Source: Prevotella amnii DSM 23384 = JCM 14753 (GTDB lineage Bacteria; Bacteroidota; Bacteroidia; Bacteroidales; Bacteroidaceae). Taken from it: a stretch of 34,378 nt of DNA. Under the pieces are notes generated by a model. It searched no databases. It was not told the DNA's origin and saw nothing but the letters and a program-made list of their open reading frames with translations. The stretch is from positions 1 through 34,378 of the forward strand of contig NZ_KB905286.1 of NCBI RefSeq assembly GCF_000378745.1, written 5' to 3'. The position numbers were made by a program, and so were the translations under genes. Of the stretch, positions 7,331 to 15,805 are shown in pieces; positions within the stretch are counted from its first letter, which is position 1; every line of letters starts with the position of its first letter.

Positions 7331-10300
7331 ATGATTAAAGATCTATTCAATTTTTCGTATTCAAAAGTTCGGAGGATAAAGAAAGTTTTCATAGCTTTTG
7401 CTGTAATGTTTTCTTTGTCAATGTCGGCTAATGCGCAGACAAACAATGTTACAGGTAAGGTTATCGATACCTCCGGCGAGCCGCTCATTGGTGTAACTGT
7501 TAAGGTAAAGGGAACAAATAAAGTTGCCGTTACCGATTTAGATGGTATGTTTTCCATAAAAGCTAATAATGGGGACATATTAGAGTGTTCTTATATTGGT
7601 TATCTGTCAAAGGAGCAAAAAGTAGTGGCAGGTACACAGAGCATATTGCTGAAAGCGGATACCAAAGAGCTTAATGAGGTAGTTGTTACGGCTCTTGGTA
7701 TAAAGCGTGAGCAGAAAGCTTTAAGCTATAATGTGCAGCAGGTCAAAGGAGATGATATGTTGAAAAACAAAGATGCTAATTTTATTAATTCTTTGAATGG
7801 TAAGGTTGCAGGTGTAAATATTAATACATCTTCTTCAGGTATAGGCGGAGCGTCAAAGGTGGTGATGCGAGGAACACGAAGTATAGAGCAAAGTAGTAAT
7901 GTCTTATATGTAGTTGATGGTATTCCTATGTTTAACCAAGGAGAAGAAGGTGGTTCTGAGTTCGATTCTAAAGGTGTTACAGAAGCAATTGCGGATATTA
8001 ATCCAGCAGATATTGAGTCGATGTCAGTGCTTACAGGTGCTGCAGCTGCAGCTTTATATGGTAATCGTGCATCAAATGGTGCTATTATCATTACAACAAA
8101 GAAAGGAAATATAGGAAAGACCGAATTTACAGTAAGTCAGACAACAGAGGTAGCAACAGCTTTTCGTTTACCAAAATTTCAAAATCGTTATGGTACTGGT
8201 AGTAGTATTCATGATAATGGTACAGATTCTTATAGCTGGGGAAAGCTGCTTAATGAAGCTAATTATCAGGGATATGACCCTTTAAAGGATTTCTTAAAAA
8301 CAGGTATTATAACAACAGAAGGCTTTACACTTTCTACAGGAACTAAGACTAACCAAACGTTTTTTTCGGCTAATGCTTTAAATAGTGGTGGAATAATTCC
8401 AAACAATCATTATAATCGCTATAACTTTTCTATTCGTAATACAAGCAAATTGCTTGATAATAAAATGACATTAGACTTAGGAGCAAGTTATATTATACAA
8501 AACGATCGCAATATGACTAATCAGGGTGTTTATGGTAATCCTTTGCTAACAGCTTACCTATATCCACGAGGTAACTCAAATGAGAGCATGAAGATGTATG
8601 AACGTTGGGATAGTCAGCGTGGTATATATGTACAGAATTGGGGTAATCTTCTTAGTGAATATGTTGGTCAGAATCCTTATTGGGTAGCGTATCGTAATGT
8701 TCGTACTAATAAAAAATATCGTTATATGTTTAATGCAGGTATTAGCTACATGTTAAATGATTGGTTAAGTGCCAGTGCTCGAATACGTATAGATAATGCT
8801 ACGAACTCTTATGAAGTAAAAAATTATGCAACAACTAATCGTACTTTAGCAGGGGTTAATGGCTCGTATGCCTTGCGTAATACAGATAATAAGCAGACTT
8901 ATGGCGATATGATGATAAATGCCAACAAAAGTTTTTTACATGACAAGTTATCTTTATCAGCCTTTTTAGGTGCATCTATTTCAGATATTAAGCAATGTGG
9001 TTTTGGTAATGATGGTTCCATTCGAGAGGATCTTATTCCAAATGTCTTTAATATTTACCAGTTAGATGGTAAGACAGAAAAGAAAATACAAGAAGGTTAT
9101 CATGACCAAACAAAATCGTTATTTGGAAGTATGGAAATAGGTTTGGCTAATCAGCTTTACCTTACAATTACAGGACGTAATGATTGGCCATCAATGTTGG
9201 CAGGTCCACACTCTAATACCTCTTCCTTCTTTTATCCTTCTGTAGGAACATCATGGATAGTTTCAGAGACTTTTAAATTGCCAAAACAGATAAATTATTT
9301 AAAGGTGCGTGGGTCTTTTGCAAAAGTAGGTATTCCTTTTCCAAGATGGTATGCTAACCCTGTATATGAATGGGATAATAATAATAAACAATGGAAAACA
9401 CAGACCATTTATCCTATTTATAATTTAAAACCAGAAACAACAAACTCTTTGGAGTTTGGTTTGCAAACAAAGTTGTTTAATCATTTCAATCTCGATGTTA
9501 CTTATTATGTAACACGCACTTATAATCAAACCTTTAATCCAGATATTTCTGTGTCGTCAGGATATAGTGCCTTATATATACAGACCGGAGACGTGTCTAA
9601 TAAAGGTATAGAACTGTCTTTAGGATATAATAAGAAATGGGGAAATTTCGTATGGTCTACTAACTATACTTTATCAGCTAATAAGAATAAGATAAATGAG
9701 CTGGTACGTAATTATGTACATCCAGAGACAGGAGTTATAATAAATAAAGACCGTTTGGTTATGGGTGGTTTAGGTAATGCTAAATTTATATTAAAAGAAG
9801 GAGGAACTTTAGGCGATCTTTATTCTACTGTAGATATTAAACGCGATAGTGAAGGGAAAGTGTATGTAGATAATAATGGTACTGTTTACCGTGATAATAA
9901 TGTAGGAGAGATATACCTCGGGTCAGTATTACCTAAGAGCAATATGGCTTGGCGCAACGATTTCAGTTATAAAGGTTTTAATTTTGGCTTTATGATAACT
10001 TCGCGTTTTGGAGGTATTGTTTATTCAGCCACACAAGCTACTTTAGATAAGTATGGTGTATCAGAATCTTCTGCAGCAGCACGTGATAAGGGTTATGTGT
10101 TAGTAAATGGTGAAGATAGAATCTCTCCAGAGGCTTGGTATTCGGCAATCGGACAAGCTGATGGCATTCCACAATATTATACTTATAGTGCTACAAATAT
10201 TCGTTTACAAGAAGCTATCTTTGGATATACATTTAAGAAGAAACAACTCTTTGGATTAGGAGAGTTATCTTTGTCTATAGTGGGGCGTAACTTGTTGTTT

Positions 10301-10426
10301 TTATATTGTAAGGCTCCTTTTGATCCTGAATCTACTGCTACAACAGGCAACTATTATCAAGGTATTGACCGTTTTATGACGCCAAGTACAAGAAATATAG
10401 GTTTTAATGTGAAACTTAAATTTTAA
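7331..10426 (+). CDS. SusC-family TonB-dependent outer-membrane transporter
   Basis: A 1031-aa outer-membrane porter that imports glycans captured by its SusD partner, driven by TonB. Order of parts: signal peptide about 1-35 (ending SANA), a carboxypeptidase-regulatory-like beta-sandwich about 38-112, a TonB-box region ELNEVVVTALG at 113-123, a plug domain with VVDGIP and AAAAALYGNRASNGAIIITTK, then a 22-strand barrel ending in a typical C-terminal strand (GFNVKLKF). The signal peptide has an extra basic N-region of about 16 residues. It is the first gene of a five-gene locus whose last gene is a GH18 endoglycosidase, so its cargo is probably N-glycan oligosaccharide (inference). The length is normal. 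Confidence 0.95.
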   Translation: MIKDLFNFSYSKVRRIKKVFIAFAVMFSLSMSANAQTNNVTGKVIDTSGEPLIGVTVKVKGTNKVAVTDLDGMFSIKANNGDILECSYIGYLSKEQKVVAGTQSILLKADTKELNEVVVTALGIKREQKALSYNVQQVKGDDMLKNKDANFINSLNGKVAGVNINTSSSGIGGASKVVMRGTRSIEQSSNVLYVVDGIPMFNQGEEGGSEFDSKGVTEAIADINPADIESMSVLTGAAAAALYGNRASNGAIIITTKKGNIGKTEFTVSQTTEVATAFRLPKFQNRYGTGSSIHDNGTDSYSWGKLLNEANYQGYDPLKDFLKTGIITTEGFTLSTGTKTNQTFFSANALNSGGIIPNNHYNRYNFSIRNTSKLLDNKMTLDLGASYIIQNDRNMTNQGVYGNPLLTAYLYPRGNSNESMKMYERWDSQRGIYVQNWGNLLSEYVGQNPYWVAYRNVRTNKKYRYMFNAGISYMLNDWLSASARIRIDNATNSYEVKNYATTNRTLAGVNGSYALRNTDNKQTYGDMMINANKSFLHDKLSLSAFLGASISDIKQCGFGNDGSIREDLIPNVFNIYQLDGKTEKKIQEGYHDQTKSLFGSMEIGLANQLYLTITGRNDWPSMLAGPHSNTSSFFYPSVGTSWIVSETFKLPKQINYLKVRGSFAKVGIPFPRWYANPVYEWDNNNKQWKTQTIYPIYNLKPETTNSLEFGLQTKLFNHFNLDVTYYVTRTYNQTFNPDISVSSGYSALYIQTGDVSNKGIELSLGYNKKWGNFVWSTNYTLSANKNKINELVRNYVHPETGVIINKDRLVMGGLGNAKFILKEGGTLGDLYSTVDIKRDSEGKVYVDNNGTVYRDNNVGEIYLGSVLPKSNMAWRNDFSYKGFNFGFMITSRFGGIVYSATQATLDKYGVSESSAAARDKGYVLVNGEDRISPEAWYSAIGQADGIPQYYTYSATNIRLQEAIFGYTFKKKQLFGLGELSLSIVGRNLLFLYCKAPFDPESTATTGNYYQGIDRFMTPSTRNIGFNVKLKF

Positions 10427-10428
10427 TT

Positions 10429-12015
10429 ATGAAGATGAAACATATTATAGTATATTTATTAACCGTAGCCACTGGGGTTTTTATAACTGCATGTACAGAT
10501 GGATATGAAGCAATGAACAGAAACCCTTATGGGGTAGATATTAAAGAGATGCAGCGCGAAGGGTATAGCCTAAGTTCTGCTATGGTCAATTTATCTGATT
10601 GGGCTATTCCTGCTGACATTAATACTTTACAATTTACAGATTGTTTAGGTGGTGGCACTATGGGAGGGTATTTGTCTGATAGTAATTCGGGATTTAATAA
10701 TAAAAACTTTTCTACATTTGTTCCAGAAGATGGTTGGAGCGCATCTTTGTTTAAAGATATTATACCTAAAGTTTTTGTTAATGTTAAAAAAGTAAGTGAG
10801 CAGATGATAGATCCTGTAACAAAAGATACTATCAATCCTGTACCAATAGCTGTAGCAGACATTGTTAAGGTGTTGGCTATGCAACGTATCACAGATGCTT
10901 ATGGACCTATACCTTATTCAAAGATAGGTCAAAATGGAGAGATTAAGGCACCTTATGATACACAGAAAGATATATATAATAAAATGTTTGAGCAGCTAAA
11001 TTCTGATATAGAAGTATTGACAAAACATCAAACAGAGGATTTTTCACCAAAAGCCGATCATGTTTATGAAGGTAAGGTGATAAAATGGATTCGTTTAGCA
11101 AACTCTTTAAAGCTAAGAATGGCTATGCGTATTGTAAACGTAGAGCCTAAAAAAGCTAAGGAAATGGCAGAAAGTGCCGTCAATCATTCTATAGGAGTGA
11201 TGCAAGATAATAGTGATAATGCGTTTTATAAACAAGCAGGTAAAAATCCTTTTTATGTAGTAATGTATGAATATAATGGTGGAGATTCACGTGTGAATGC
11301 TAATATTATAACCTTTATGAATGGGTATAAAGATCCTAGACGTGAAGCTATGTTTACAAAATCAACATTAGATGGTGCTAATAATGAATATATAGGTTTG
11401 CGTAGCGGTATTACTATTCCAGATGCAGATGTGGCACATGCTTATTCTAATTATAAAGTTAAGGTCAATACACCCATAATGTGGATGAATGCATCAGAAG
11501 TAGCTTTCTTGAAAGCAGAAGGTGCTTTGCGTGGGTGGAAAATGGGAAACGCTACTGCTAAAGAGCTTTATAATAAAGGAATAAAATTGTCATTTGAGCA
11601 ATGGCAGGTATCAGGCGCAGAGAGTTATATGAACGATAGCGAAAATACGCCAGCTTCTTACATTGATCCAGCAGGTACTTATAGTTTTAGCAAAGTACCT
11701 TCTGATATAACAATAAAATGGGAAGATGGAAATTTTAAGAAGAGTTTAGAGCGTATTATTACACAAAAGTGGATAGCTAATTTCCCTTTAGGGCATCAAG
11801 CTTGGTCTGAATTTCGTCGTACAGGATACCCTAAGTTAATGCCAGCAGTAGTAAATCTTAGTGCGGGAACTGTTGATAGCAACAGAGGAGCACGTCGCAT
11901 GATGTACCCTAAGTCTGAAAACAGCGATAATAAGCAAAACTATGAGAAAGCTTTACAATTACTTGGAGGAGCTAACTCACAAGGTATAGATGTCTGGTGG
12001 GCTAAGAAAAATTAA
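10429..12015 (+). CDS. SusD-family glycan-binding outer-membrane lipoprotein
   Basis: A 528-aa surface lipoprotein that caps the SusC transporter and captures glycan. The signal peptide ends in a lipobox with Cys22 (ITAC), followed by acidic residues typical of surface-exported Bacteroidota lipoproteins. The body shows SusD/RagB features: a TPR-like helical region (DIVKVLAMQRITDAYGPIPYSKIGQ), a conserved IKWIRLANSLKLRMAMRI helix and the C-terminal IITQKWIANFPLGHQAWSEFRRTGYP block. It belongs to the SusD-like_2 group. Only 2 bp separate it from susC, so the two are co-translated and form the stable complex. Confidence 0.95.
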   Translation: MKMKHIIVYLLTVATGVFITACTDGYEAMNRNPYGVDIKEMQREGYSLSSAMVNLSDWAIPADINTLQFTDCLGGGTMGGYLSDSNSGFNNKNFSTFVPEDGWSASLFKDIIPKVFVNVKKVSEQMIDPVTKDTINPVPIAVADIVKVLAMQRITDAYGPIPYSKIGQNGEIKAPYDTQKDIYNKMFEQLNSDIEVLTKHQTEDFSPKADHVYEGKVIKWIRLANSLKLRMAMRIVNVEPKKAKEMAESAVNHSIGVMQDNSDNAFYKQAGKNPFYVVMYEYNGGDSRVNANIITFMNGYKDPRREAMFTKSTLDGANNEYIGLRSGITIPDADVAHAYSNYKVKVNTPIMWMNASEVAFLKAEGALRGWKMGNATAKELYNKGIKLSFEQWQVSGAESYMNDSENTPASYIDPAGTYSFSKVPSDITIKWEDGNFKKSLERIITQKWIANFPLGHQAWSEFRRTGYPKLMPAVVNLSAGTVDSNRGARRMMYPKSENSDNKQNYEKALQLLGGANSQGIDVWWAKKN

Positions 12016-12069
12016 AATTTATATATGCTATTTGTGCTATAGAAACTAATAAAAATTAAGAATAAAAAT

Positions 12070-13107
12070 ATGAAATATATTACATTTTCTATGGTTTGTT
12101 TGTCTATTGCTATTACTTTTACTTTTTGTTCTTGTAATACAGATGTTGAAACGATAAAGATAAATGAGCCAGAGATATCAACGCAAAACACTAAATTATA
12201 TGATAATTACCTTACTAAGCTACGTGATTATAAAGCAAGTAAGCATAAAATAGCAATGGCTTGGTTTGATAATAGTCATTTATATCCTAACTCGCAAGGA
12301 CAGCAAATTAAAGCTATTCCAGATAGTATAGATTATATTGTTCTTACAAATCCTTATTCTATAAATAAGGAGAATTTAGAAAATATGATAAAACTGCGTG
12401 AAAAAAAATCAATGAAGTTTTTATATGAGATTAGTTTTGAAAAGATAAAAGCTGTTTATACACTTCAAAAAAAAGCCTTTTTTGAAGTCCCTGAAAATAA
12501 AAACAAAAAATATAAAAGTTTTAATGATTATCTAACTGATTCTGTAAAAACATCGTTTGACATCTGTAGCAAGTATAATTATGATGGGATTGTTATAAGT
12601 TATAATGGTAAGTTTAAACTTTATATGGAGGATTCTGATAAAAAACTTTTATCAGAATGGGAAAATAACTTTATTGGTATGGCTATGAATTGGGCTAAGA
12701 AACATATCGATAAAACTTTAATCTTTCAAGGCAAACCTCAAAATGTTATAAATAAAGAAATATTCAAGTTATCTAAATACATTATTATTCCGTGTTTAGA
12801 GGAAGTTTCAGAAGCAGGTGTAATGAAGTGTATTAATAGCGCAGTAGTTGAAGGAGTTCCTTTGAATAAATTTTTACCTGCTGTAATGATGTATACTTTT
12901 GATACTACAGATAGTAAAACAGGTTATTGGGTAGGGAAAAAATATGCCGTATTAGGTGCTGCAAAGTGGGCTTCTGCTCAGCATGAATTATATGATATAG
13001 CAGGATTAGCTATGATAAACATAAATTCTGATTACTATCACCCGAGTTTTACTTATCCTGTTGTGAGAAAAGCTATTAACATATTGAATCCTTCTATTAA
13101 AAACTAA
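12070..13107 (+). CDS. GH18-like surface lipoprotein lacking catalytic residues, probable glycan binder
   Basis: A 345-aa lipoprotein (signal peptide, lipobox with Cys22 in TFCSC). The fold pattern is that of GH18 endo-beta-N-acetylglucosaminidases: AMAWFDNSH strand, KSMKFLYEIS strand, NYDGIVISYNG strand 4, LIFQGKP and MMYTFD strands. In strand 4, where active enzymes carry DGxDxDxE, this protein reads D172-G-I-V-I-S177-Y-N179: the catalytic Asp is Ser and the catalytic Glu is Asn. It should not hydrolyse glycan. Similar degenerate GH18-like proteins occur in N-glycan PULs and act as surface glycan-binding proteins, and I infer that role here. It lies 54 bp after susD and 5 bp before the next gene. 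Confidence 0.8.
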   Translation: MKYITFSMVCLSIAITFTFCSCNTDVETIKINEPEISTQNTKLYDNYLTKLRDYKASKHKIAMAWFDNSHLYPNSQGQQIKAIPDSIDYIVLTNPYSINKENLENMIKLREKKSMKFLYEISFEKIKAVYTLQKKAFFEVPENKNKKYKSFNDYLTDSVKTSFDICSKYNYDGIVISYNGKFKLYMEDSDKKLLSEWENNFIGMAMNWAKKHIDKTLIFQGKPQNVINKEIFKLSKYIIIPCLEEVSEAGVMKCINSAVVEGVPLNKFLPAVMMYTFDTTDSKTGYWVGKKYAVLGAAKWASAQHELYDIAGLAMININSDYYHPSFTYPVVRKAINILNPSIKN

Positions 13108-13112
13108 AGATT

Positions 13113-14249
13113 ATGAAGAAGTTTATTAAATATTTACCTTTGATAGTATTGTTGTTTGTAGCTTGTCAGAATGACAAAGAGGAATACTTTACCAATAAGT
13201 GTTTTATTGATGCAAAATCAATGATTAATGAGACTATCATAAAGGGTACAATTGGAGATGTGGCAAAGACTTTGAATTTATCATTAGCTCGTCCTGCTGA
13301 ATATAAAGTTAATGCAGAGTTTGTGGTAGATCCTTCTATAGTAAATACTTATAATAAATCTTATTATGCTAATGCCGTTATATTGCCAAATAAATGTTAT
13401 GAAGTTGTTAAAGGGAAAGTAACCGTAGGAGTTAATTCGGTAAAATCGACAGATGCGATATTTAAATTTAAGAATTTAAGTTCTTTAAATCGTGATTTAA
13501 TTTATGTATTACCAATAACAGTAAAAACTGATGATATAGCTTTGTTGGCATCAAGTAAACATTATTACTATGTATTCCGAGCAGGAGCATTAATTAATGT
13601 AGTAGCTGATATTAATAAGAATTATCTAACAGTAAATTGGAAAACTGCATCTGATGTAGAACAAATGCAGAAAGTAACTTTAGAGGCTCTTATAAAAGTG
13701 CGTGATTTTAGTCGTTTAATAACAACTGTAATGGGTATTGAAGGTCAGTTTTTATTTCGTATAGGAGATGCTGATAGGAAAGGTAATCAAATTCAGATAG
13801 CTACTAATTCTGGGAATTTCCCAGCCCCAGATGCTTCTAAGGGATTACCTATTAATAAATGGATACATGTTGCGATGACTTATGATAAACAGTCTCAAGA
13901 AATGATTATTTATGTTGATGGAAAAGAACAATCTAAGGTAAACGCTGGTATTATAAACGTTAATCTTAATGGCTTTGGTGATCGTGCTTTTTTTATAGGA
14001 AAGTCTTATGATAATGGACGCTATTTAGATGGTTGGATCTCGGAGGTACGTGTATGGAAAGTTATTCGTACAAAAGAAGAAATATCATCTCATATTTATT
14101 CAGTAGATCCTAAAACTGATGGGCTTGTTGCTTATTGGAAGTTTGATGAGCCTTCAGGAAATATAGTAAAAGATGTTACAGGTAATGGTAATGATGCTAT
14201 TGCTAATAGTAATCTGTCATGGTTAAATGTCTCTCTTCCTGAGAAATAA
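13113..14249 (+). CDS. DUF1735-LamG surface lipoprotein of the N-glycan PUL
   Basis: A 378-aa lipoprotein with Cys18 in a lipobox (LLFVAC) followed by an acidic stretch (QNDKEE) that suggests surface export. Residues about 28-155 match the DUF1735 beta-sandwich found in PUL binding proteins. Residues about 165-372 form a concanavalin A-like LamG/Laminin_G_3 domain: KWIHVAMTYD, DGKEQSKV, FFIGKSYDNGRYLDGWISEVRVW and DGLVAYWKFDEPSG. No hydrolase motif is seen. It probably binds glycan or positions substrate for the adjacent GH18 enzyme. Position and domain order resemble the lipoproteins beside EndoBT-3987. It is 5 bp from the preceding gene and 66 bp from the following one. Confidence 0.8.
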   Translation: MKKFIKYLPLIVLLFVACQNDKEEYFTNKCFIDAKSMINETIIKGTIGDVAKTLNLSLARPAEYKVNAEFVVDPSIVNTYNKSYYANAVILPNKCYEVVKGKVTVGVNSVKSTDAIFKFKNLSSLNRDLIYVLPITVKTDDIALLASSKHYYYVFRAGALINVVADINKNYLTVNWKTASDVEQMQKVTLEALIKVRDFSRLITTVMGIEGQFLFRIGDADRKGNQIQIATNSGNFPAPDASKGLPINKWIHVAMTYDKQSQEMIIYVDGKEQSKVNAGIINVNLNGFGDRAFFIGKSYDNGRYLDGWISEVRVWKVIRTKEEISSHIYSVDPKTDGLVAYWKFDEPSGNIVKDVTGNGNDAIANSNLSWLNVSLPEK

Positions 14250-14315
14250 ACGTGAAAGACGTATTACTAATTTATAAAATCATTCATTATCATAAAGATA
14301 AAAAATAAAAAAAAT

Positions 14316-15689
14316 ATGAAAGCAAATATTATAAAAATTATTATATTATCTTCTTTTATAGGAGTTTTTGCAACATCTTGTTCGGATAGTGTTGAATTAC
14401 CTAGATTAGATGAGAAACGATATGTTAGTTCTGAAAGACCTTTAAGTTTTATAACGGATAAGTATGGGGCTTCTGAAGTAGACTCAATTATCTTTAATAA
14501 TAAAGGTAAAACAGATATGTATGTTAATCTTAATAGTTCTGCTACAGATGTTGCGAAGTTTACTATAGTTTATAATGCTTCTGTACTTGAGCAGTATAAT
14601 AAGAAGCATGGAACTAAATATGAAATAATGCCTAAGGAATTGGTGGCTATTACTACAACGGCTAAGATTCTAAAGGGTGAAGATAAGTCTACGGCAATAT
14701 CAGTTGCTTATAAGACTTCAGAGCATTTGAAAGAAAATAGCACTTATGCTATACCGTTGTCTATTAACAGTGATAACGGTATAGGTATATCAGAAAGAGG
14801 TAATTTTATTCTTTTGGTTCGCGATATTTCTAAGATGCCTAATTGTCATAAGGCACAGCCTTTTATTAATATATCAATGCCTGAGGTAAATGATTCTAAT
14901 CCTCTTAATGCTCTTTGTTTTACTTTAAAAAATAGTAAGAAATATTTTTTTGATCAGGTAGTGCTTTTTTCTGGTAATATCAATTATAATGAAGAGACTG
15001 GGGAGGTTTATAATAAGAATAATGAGAATGTACAACATTTACTTGATTATAAGGAGAAGTATATAGATCCTTTACGTGAAAAAGGAATAAAGGTTATTAT
15101 GGGTATTTTGCCTAACCATGATCGTGCAGGCATAACTAATTTATCAGAAGAAGGTGCTAAAGCCTTTGCTCGCAATATGAAGGCTATGTGTGATGCTTAT
15201 GATTTAGATGGCGTGTTTCTGGATGATGAATATGGTAACGAGGGAGATTATCCTGGCTTTGAGCGGTCTAATGTTTATGCAACTTCACGTTTATGTTATT
15301 ATTTAAAGGAGTATTTAGGTCCTAATCGCTTAGTTGAGGTTTATGTATATAGTCGTACAGGTTCATTGGTGCCAGTTAATGGTAAAAAGCCAGGTGAATT
15401 TATCGATTTTGCTATACAAGATTATGGCAGATGTAGTGATTTGAGTTATAATTATCCTGGTTTAAGTAGAAGAGGCATGATACAAGCTTCTAATGAATGC
15501 TCAAGGAATTATTATACTTCCAATTATTATGCTCAAGATATTGTATCTAAGGGATATGGTGGAACTATGTGGTTTGGGTTTGATCCCAGTCTTTATCGTA
15601 TGAATATAAATGCGATGCAGACTATTGCCCGTAGTTTTTATAATGATGACATAGTGTATGATAATAAGCCTTTTCGTAAAGATTGGTAA
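14316..15689 (+). CDS. GH18 endo-beta-N-acetylglucosaminidase (EndoBT/EndoH type), lipoprotein
   Basis: A 457-aa surface lipoprotein (Cys22 in ATSC, then SDSVE). Residues about 35-165 are a DUF1735 domain, and about 170-450 a GH18 barrel that cleaves the chitobiose core of N-glycans. The catalytic strand reads D298-G-V-F-L-D303-D-E305. Asp303 and Glu305 occupy the oxazoline-stabilising and acid positions; the first acidic position of the classic DGxDxDxE is Phe301. The GYGGTMWFGFDPS strand near the C-terminus fits strand 8 of the barrel with its conserved aromatic. Its placement last in the PUL with two binding lipoproteins points to N-glycan release from glycoproteins at the cell surface. 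Which glycan type (high-mannose or complex) cannot be told from sequence. Confidence 0.85.
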   Translation: MKANIIKIIILSSFIGVFATSCSDSVELPRLDEKRYVSSERPLSFITDKYGASEVDSIIFNNKGKTDMYVNLNSSATDVAKFTIVYNASVLEQYNKKHGTKYEIMPKELVAITTTAKILKGEDKSTAISVAYKTSEHLKENSTYAIPLSINSDNGIGISERGNFILLVRDISKMPNCHKAQPFINISMPEVNDSNPLNALCFTLKNSKKYFFDQVVLFSGNINYNEETGEVYNKNNENVQHLLDYKEKYIDPLREKGIKVIMGILPNHDRAGITNLSEEGAKAFARNMKAMCDAYDLDGVFLDDEYGNEGDYPGFERSNVYATSRLCYYLKEYLGPNRLVEVYVYSRTGSLVPVNGKKPGEFIDFAIQDYGRCSDLSYNYPGLSRRGMIQASNECSRNYYTSNYYAQDIVSKGYGGTMWFGFDPSLYRMNINAMQTIARSFYNDDIVYDNKPFRKDW

Positions 15690-15764
15690 TTATATTTATA
15701 TGCTATTATAATGAATAAGGGGGCATATCCTTTGTATTTGCTTTTATATTTAGCTGAATTTCTA

Positions 15765-15772
15765 TACCTTTG
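15765..15772 (+). promoter_or_regulatory. -7 promoter element of argS
   Basis: TACCTTTG perfectly matches TAnnTTTG. TTTT, not TTTG, lies about 19 bp upstream. The leader would be about 27 nt. Confidence 0.5.
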
Positions 15773-15805
15773 CAGTATTGAAATATCATAAATATACATA
15801 TAGAT

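Noticed and set aside
7726..8091. 121-codon ORF on the minus strand inside susC
   Set aside because: It is the antisense shadow of a well-conserved susC plug domain; its composition follows the reverse of that reading frame and has no motif of its own.
15698..15728. Possible terminator after the GH18 gene (ATATGC/GCATAT)
   Set aside because: The stem is only 6 bp with a 19-nt loop and no following T-run, so it is too weak to call.
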